Assembly: GCA_028829895.1 (NCBI GenBank)
Contig: CM054179.1
Location: forward strand, 111,735,221-111,799,220
Reading direction: 5' to 3'
Length of the DNA stretch: 64,000 nucleotides
From: Sinotaia quadrata
Taxonomy: Eukaryota; Mollusca; Gastropoda; Architaenioglossa; Viviparidae
The number at the start of each line of letters is the position of its first letter. The first letter of the stretch is position 1. Both the position numbers and the translations under genes were made by a program. Of the stretch, positions 59,133-64,000 are shown piece after piece. The notes under the pieces were generated by a model that searched no databases, was not told the origin of the DNA, and saw only the letters and a program-made list of their open reading frames with translations.

Positions 59133-59922
59133 TCTAGGAAATTAGCAATAACATATCTTAATATTTAAGTAAACAGTCTAGGAAATTAGCAATAACATAT
59201 CTTAATATTCCAGTAAACAGTCTAGGAAATTAGCAATAACATATCTTAATATTTAAGTAAACAGTCTAGGAAATTAGCAATAACATATCTTAATATTTAA
59301 GTAAACAGTCTAGGAAATTAGCAATAACATATCTTAATATTCCAGTAAACAGTCTAGGAAATTAGCAATAACATATCTTAATATTCCAGTAAACAGTCTA
59401 GGAAATTAGCAATAACATATCTTAATATTTAAGTAAACAGTCTAGGAAATTAGCAATAACATATCTTAATATTTAAGTAAACAGTCTAGGAAATTAGCAA
59501 TAACATATCTTAATATTCCAGTAAACAATCTAGGAAATTAGCAATAACATATCTTAATATTCAAGTAAACAGTCTAGGAAATTAGCAATAACATATCTTA
59601 ATATTCCAGTAAACAGTCTAGGAAATTAGCAATAACATATCTTAATATTCAAGTAAACAGTCTAGGAAATTAGCAATAACATATCTTAATATTCAAGTAA
59701 ACAGTCTAGGAAATTAGCAATAACATATCTTAATATTTAAGTAAACAGTCTAGGAAATTAGCAATAACATATCTTAATATTCAAGTAAACAGTCTAGGAA
59801 ATTAGCAATAACATATCTTAATATTCAAGTAAACAGTCTAGGAAATTAGCAATAACATATCTTAATATTTAAGTAAACAGTCTAGGAAATTAGCAATAAC
59901 ATATCTTAATATTTAAGTAAAC
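59133..59922. repeat. 44-bp minisatellite, 18 units
   Basis: Eighteen near-identical units with gtctaggaaattagcaataa; variation is almost confined to three bases (tttaag, ttccag or ttcaag). It is not a CRISPR: there are no unique spacers and the host DNA is eukaryotic. Confidence 0.98.
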
Positions 59923-60382
59923 CGATTTTGATCCCTCTCGATGTGGGAGGTGGGATAAGGAAATTTGTCAAAAACACTTTCGCTCCAGTTTCAGTGACAA
60001 GAGTGTACGGACTTGTTCTCTAGGATGACGAACTAACGGGCTTTCCGCAATCGTGTGGTGTGCTTTTTTTTTTAATCAGCCACCACCACCACTACCACCC
60101 CTAGCAAAAATAAAAATGATAAAGCAGATAGAGGCACAAAGCAACTTGTAGGCGTTACTTTCGTTGGCTGCAGATAACCTTGGGGTTTCTTTTCAATTGT
60201 AAAATATTTTTTAAACTTTTGCAGTATAACAAAGACGATTTTTAAAAAAAGCATATACATTTAAAGAAAAGCTAAGTTCATTCTTTCCTATACATAGAAG
60301 AATGTTTCGCTGGTCCCGTAAAAAAGAAAACTCATCAAAAGAGATAACGAACTCCCATTTATAGTTTGGATTTCTTTTAAAA

Positions 60383-60525
60383 ATAACTGGACTTGGAATA
60401 CCTTGGACCTTAAATGTATATGTGGTGTTTTTTAAAATAACTGGACTTGGACCTTAAATGTATATGTGGTGTTTTTTAAAATAACTGGACTTGGACCTTA
60501 AATGTATATGTGGTGTTTTTTTAAT
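60383..60525. repeat. About 51-bp tandem repeat
   Basis: Three units with ttaaatgtatatgtggtgtt and aaaataactggacttgg. Confidence 0.95.
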
Positions 60526-61330
60526 ATTCTTTGTTATGCTGCAAAAGTTTAAAAGTTTCAATGTATTTCATTGAGACTAAGCCAGAGTAGACAGAATGAA
60601 ATAAAATGTTGTGCTTGTCTCGATGTATCATCACACATAATAAAATTGCTACACCTGTGGGTTGTGCGGGCTTAGGTAAAAATGCACTGGGTTCATTTTG
60701 ATAGGATTTTACTGTTGCATACCTTAATGTCCTAAAATCAAGACATTATAACATCACTCTATCCCATAGGGGAGTGCTTGCACTACAAAAATGGTCAACC
60801 GCATGTTGCATAGACCGTGGCTAATACATCGCAGTGATCTCTTTGACCTCCATGCACGGCAGATGATTACTGTTTCAAAATACGTTTTTCATTATGTTTA
60901 TTAGATTTTAAGCTGTAGTAAATATTGTATTTTAGTGGGTTCATTACGCTGTGTTGTTAGATCTTATTTTTGCAAAATAATTTTTCACTTGAAAAAGATC
61001 AAACCTTAATTCAGTCTGCGAATGCGAAGAAGAAAAAAAATTACGTAGCTTACGAAAATGCTGTATAATGTTTTTATTTAATAAAAAGTACTATAAAATA
61101 ATTTTACTTTAAAAAAACATATTCTGAACACTGCCATTTATGCAAGCAAAGCCACGGGAAAACATTTATTAAACAAGGAAGTAACAAATCAAGGAAACAG
61201 ACAGGTTTGTATCAGTTTCACTAGACCTGTCAACAGTGATGTACGCATTAGAAAGTAAATAATCTTCACGTAGACCATAACGTCATTGTGTGGATAGGGA
61301 CGTTAACATGGAGTAGGTAACAACACAGAC

Positions 61331-61397
61331 ATGTTTAACGACATCACTTGGATTCTTGCCACATCTTGTGTTATCGTTTGTTGTGGAAGTATTAAAG
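61331..61397 (+). CDS. Gene D signal-peptide exon
   Basis: ATG at 61331, 22 codons, donor G|GTATTC, phase 1. Same peptide as 25967-26033 apart from one core residue (Cys for Phe). Joins 62803-63132 as Ala23. Confidence 0.65.
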
Positions 61398-62802
61398 GTA
61401 TTCGACATTTTACATTCAAATCTAGGTAGTCTGCTCGAGTCCATTTTAAATCATTTATTCACCTTATACAACGGAGAGTGAAATCGAGTTTTTGAGTGTT
61501 CATCACAAATAAAACTTCACCCAGCCAGACAATAAAGAATTCAACTGAGATTTATTTTCTGATTATTTATTAAAACAGGGTTAGGATGAACTGAGTTTTA
61601 AATCGGCTGACGAGTTTTAAAAGTGTTTGAATTCCATTGATATGACTTTTAAATGTTTCCGAGAGGAAGGGGAGGGGGGTTAGGAAAACAGATAACTTTT
61701 GGTATTCATAACTTTGATTATACCTTGAATTATGGATAAAACAATATTTAATAGTTAATTTTTTTCTAAATTCGTTGGCATTTGGTTAGAACTAATGTCA
61801 GTATAAATGGCGGTACAGGTAATGCATCCTTCCTACCCTTACCTTAAACTCTAGGAACTACCAAAAGTCCATTAAGGCAATTTGAGTGTATTATAGCTCA
61901 TTCCAAGGATATTATGTCCATACGTCAGTTTTCTTGGAAGTTCCAATTGCATTTTATTTCTTTATTTTGATCTCTGTGTGCTTGATTCCTGTTTACGTAA
62001 CATCCAGACAGTAGTAGTTGTTGTAGACGGTGTACCACCACCACCACAACCATCATCATCATCATAGTCGTCATCATTGTCGCCGTCATTATCAAAGACA
62101 ATTTTCATCTTGTTTGACTTTAAGACATTTTTATTGTCATATGTATGTTGGATTAAGTTTATGTTAGAAACCAAGTCAAAAGGAATCCACATCAAGTTTA
62201 TATTTTTATAAAGTAGAAAGCAAACAAACAGACGTTTAAGTAATTTAGACTTTTATAAATACTGCTTGACAAATTTAAATTAGTAATCAACGTTTATAAA
62301 TGCCATTATATTAGTCAATAGTAAACTAAAAATCAAAGTTCTCAGTGAGATGACAGCTTCACGACACAGTGTGACTAAGATGTTCTAGACAAGAGCCCAG
62401 TTAAGGCCATTTTTTCGGCCTTCTGTGCAGTTAAAGTAGGTATAAAACACTTAAACATGGACGATTTGCCTTTCTTATGTGCCATAGATTTAAAACAAAC
62501 GAGTGGTTACGTGGTCCTCTGAGTCCTCTTATGTTCTTTTGAGTACAATTATAGCTTTGAAAATCTTGCAGAAACATTATTTGACAATATGACATATATT
62601 ATATGATAATATCCATTAGGGAACTACGACTTTTTAAAACTTCACTGTAATCATCAAAACATAATTCTGGTAATTTAGCTTATTTTCATCATTCATCTAG
62701 ACACCTCTTCCCTAGGTCTTTAAGCTGTATATAACCACTTTAATAAAATATTTATTGCTGAGTTAAAGTTTGTTTGTTTGCCTGTGTGTCTTTTTTTCTT
62801 AG

Positions 62803-63132
62803 CGGAAATAATTACAAGCTTCACCAGAGTTAGCAAAAGTGTTCAATACGTTCAGTGTGGCGGAAATGTTGGCAAGTATTTCCATTCAATTCAAATCTTT
62901 TATTCGTCATCCAGTAACCTCTCTTTAGTCTCATACCTTAAACTCACCAATGAATGCAAGTCAAGTCAAGCATTTGCGTCATGTTTGGTAGAGGAAAGCA
63001 CCGTGTATGTGAAAGTTATTCCAGAACTTCGGACAGGGGAGACAAGAGAGATCAGTTGCATTGTAACATATACCGATTCTTCTACCCTGAAGAATGTTGA
63101 AAAGACCTATTCACTAAACTTCACTAACGACG
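62803..63132 (+). CDS. Gene D Ig-like domain exon
   Basis: Acceptor ctttttttcttag, phase 1 entry, 109 full codons, donor G|GTAAGT, phase 1. Four Cys as in gene A (Q-C, E-C, S-C, S-C). Changes relative to gene A gather in two short parts, the N-terminal third (K-S-V-Q, V-G-K-Y-F-H-S-I-Q) and the segment after the last Cys (T-Y-T-D-S-S-T-L-K-N-V-E). The centre, L-V-E-E-S-T-V-Y-V-K-V-I-P-E-L-R-T-G-E-T, is identical. Confidence 0.8.
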
Positions 63133-64000
63133 GTAAGTGTAAATGTCTTTTCGTATTTATTACACCAGAGGTTTGCCAAAATGTTGTGATGATCGAGTGA
63201 ACAGGAATCCACATCACGCATACATATTACATAAAACAACGAATTTCAATCACACTGGCAAATATTATATTGTAATCACTAAAACTTTTATAAAGCTCGT
63301 GAATTTTGTTTAAAAATAAAAATAAAAATAAAAATTATCATTGATGCACGTGATCGCTGCATGATAACACCGAGAGGCTATACGTTTTCTGGCCTAAACT
63401 CGGTAAAAGCTCGTTTCTTTGCTTCGTGAACAAGAAAGGTATTCATGCAGTAGTGTCTCTAGTGCAAAGGATGTTTTATTTTTGCCAAGTGTCATACTTT
63501 GGTATAAAAGAGTAATTGTGTGGCTTTTTGTGTCATCAAGCGAGTATGTGTACATTCTAACGTTTGTGTATATTGCAAAATATCATAGAAAGATACTCTT
63601 TCAATCGCGTTTACAACAAAATCTACTAGGACTACGACTTGAAATTGGCTATAAATACACCAAACATTACTGATTTAACTAATTTGCACAGCTGACCTAA
63701 TTCCCCAAATCCTGTAAGTAAAATAAATGGTATATTGTAGCGCTAAAAATGCAAAGCAATACATTAAAATTAATTAAATGTACTTTTTTAACCCAAGACA
63801 ACATATCGGACAGCGCATGATTTCTGTTCTTGTTACAAACTTCAATTACTAAGACAAAAGCGAACAAACAATTAAGCGACACACGCAGACAAACACGAAT
63901 TTGTATCCTCCTTCTCCCGAAAAGGTAGTTTCTTTGCATTTCTGATTCTGAATATATAAATAATAAATTCTGATTTTATCTAGAATAATATAAATGTTAA

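Larger units (their letters stand above)
61331..63132 (+). other. Gene D: Ig-like receptor, 5' part
   Basis: Signal exon 61331-61397 and Ig exon 62803-63132, phase 1, in frame. It is a paralogue of gene A by inverted duplication; the stem and TM exons should lie beyond the right edge, about 300 bp past it for the stem if spacing is kept. Both copies keep open frames and splice sites, so both may be active. Confidence 0.7.
61190..64000 (+). repeat. Right arm of large inverted duplication
   Basis: Plus-strand partner of 26200-19850 (minus). It lacks the solo LTR and the second insertion of the left arm and still matches at the window edge, so the duplication is longer than what is seen. Confidence 0.93.

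Noticed and set aside
59133..59922. Regular 44-bp array resembling a CRISPR
   Set aside because: Units are contiguous with no unique spacers, no cas genes, and the surroundings are clearly eukaryotic.

Overview
The window is AT-rich, intron-rich animal DNA, not bacterial. It has no operons and no long ORFs. Coding sequence is scattered as short exons with clean GT-AG borders between very many microsatellites, minisatellites and retroelement remnants. A mollusc or similar lophotrochozoan is my best guess from the repeat load, the gene style and the AT content; the sequence alone does not prove it.

What holds the window together is a cluster of genes for single-pass membrane receptors with one extracellular immunoglobulin-like (Ig-like) domain, on both strands. 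Nearly all their exons are phase 1 at both ends: a signal-peptide exon, an Ig-like exon, short Ser/Thr-rich stem exons, a transmembrane (TM) exon, then cytoplasmic exons. I name them A to D for convenience.

Gene B (minus, 7804 to 244) has a signal peptide, a V-like Ig domain split over two exons, a TM exon and a tail with five YxxPhi motifs, two of them strict ITIM (immunoreceptor tyrosine-based inhibitory motif) matches. Gene C (plus, 30451 to 51091) is the most complete: eight exons joined in frame give a 392-residue receptor that ends on a receptor-tyrosine-kinase-like juxtamembrane motif with no kinase. Gene A (minus, from 26033 down) has signal, Ig and stem exons and probably the TM exon at 15837-15926. 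Gene D (plus, from 61331) is an inverted duplicate of gene A and runs off the right edge.

Around these lie pieces of the same kit: an extra first exon (27029-27110), a second signal exon (17026-17092), a TM exon with its own stop (8444-8709), and tail exons (17376-17572, 17858-17951, 29894-30204). A cassette of tail exon plus next-gene signal exon exists as an inverted duplicate (about 16.94-17.57 kb against 29.99-30.60 kb). A small secreted Cys-rich peptide may be encoded antisense inside a gene C intron (44333-44524).

Region by region: 0.2-7.8 kb gene B; 8.4-8.7 kb lone TM/terminal exon; 8.9-15.8 kb almost only tandem repeats; 15.8-27.1 kb minus-strand receptor exons of gene A and relatives, with a solo LTR; 27.1-30.2 kb gene-poor, ending in a tail exon; 30.4-51.1 kb gene C, with LTR-like and LINE-like insertions in its introns; 51.1-61.2 kb tandem arrays; 61.2-64.0 kb gene D.

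The layout (many related Ig/TM receptors, both strands, inhibitory-type tails, exon shuffling, inverted duplication, orphan exons) resembles fast-evolving immune or allorecognition receptor complexes. That functional reading is inference.
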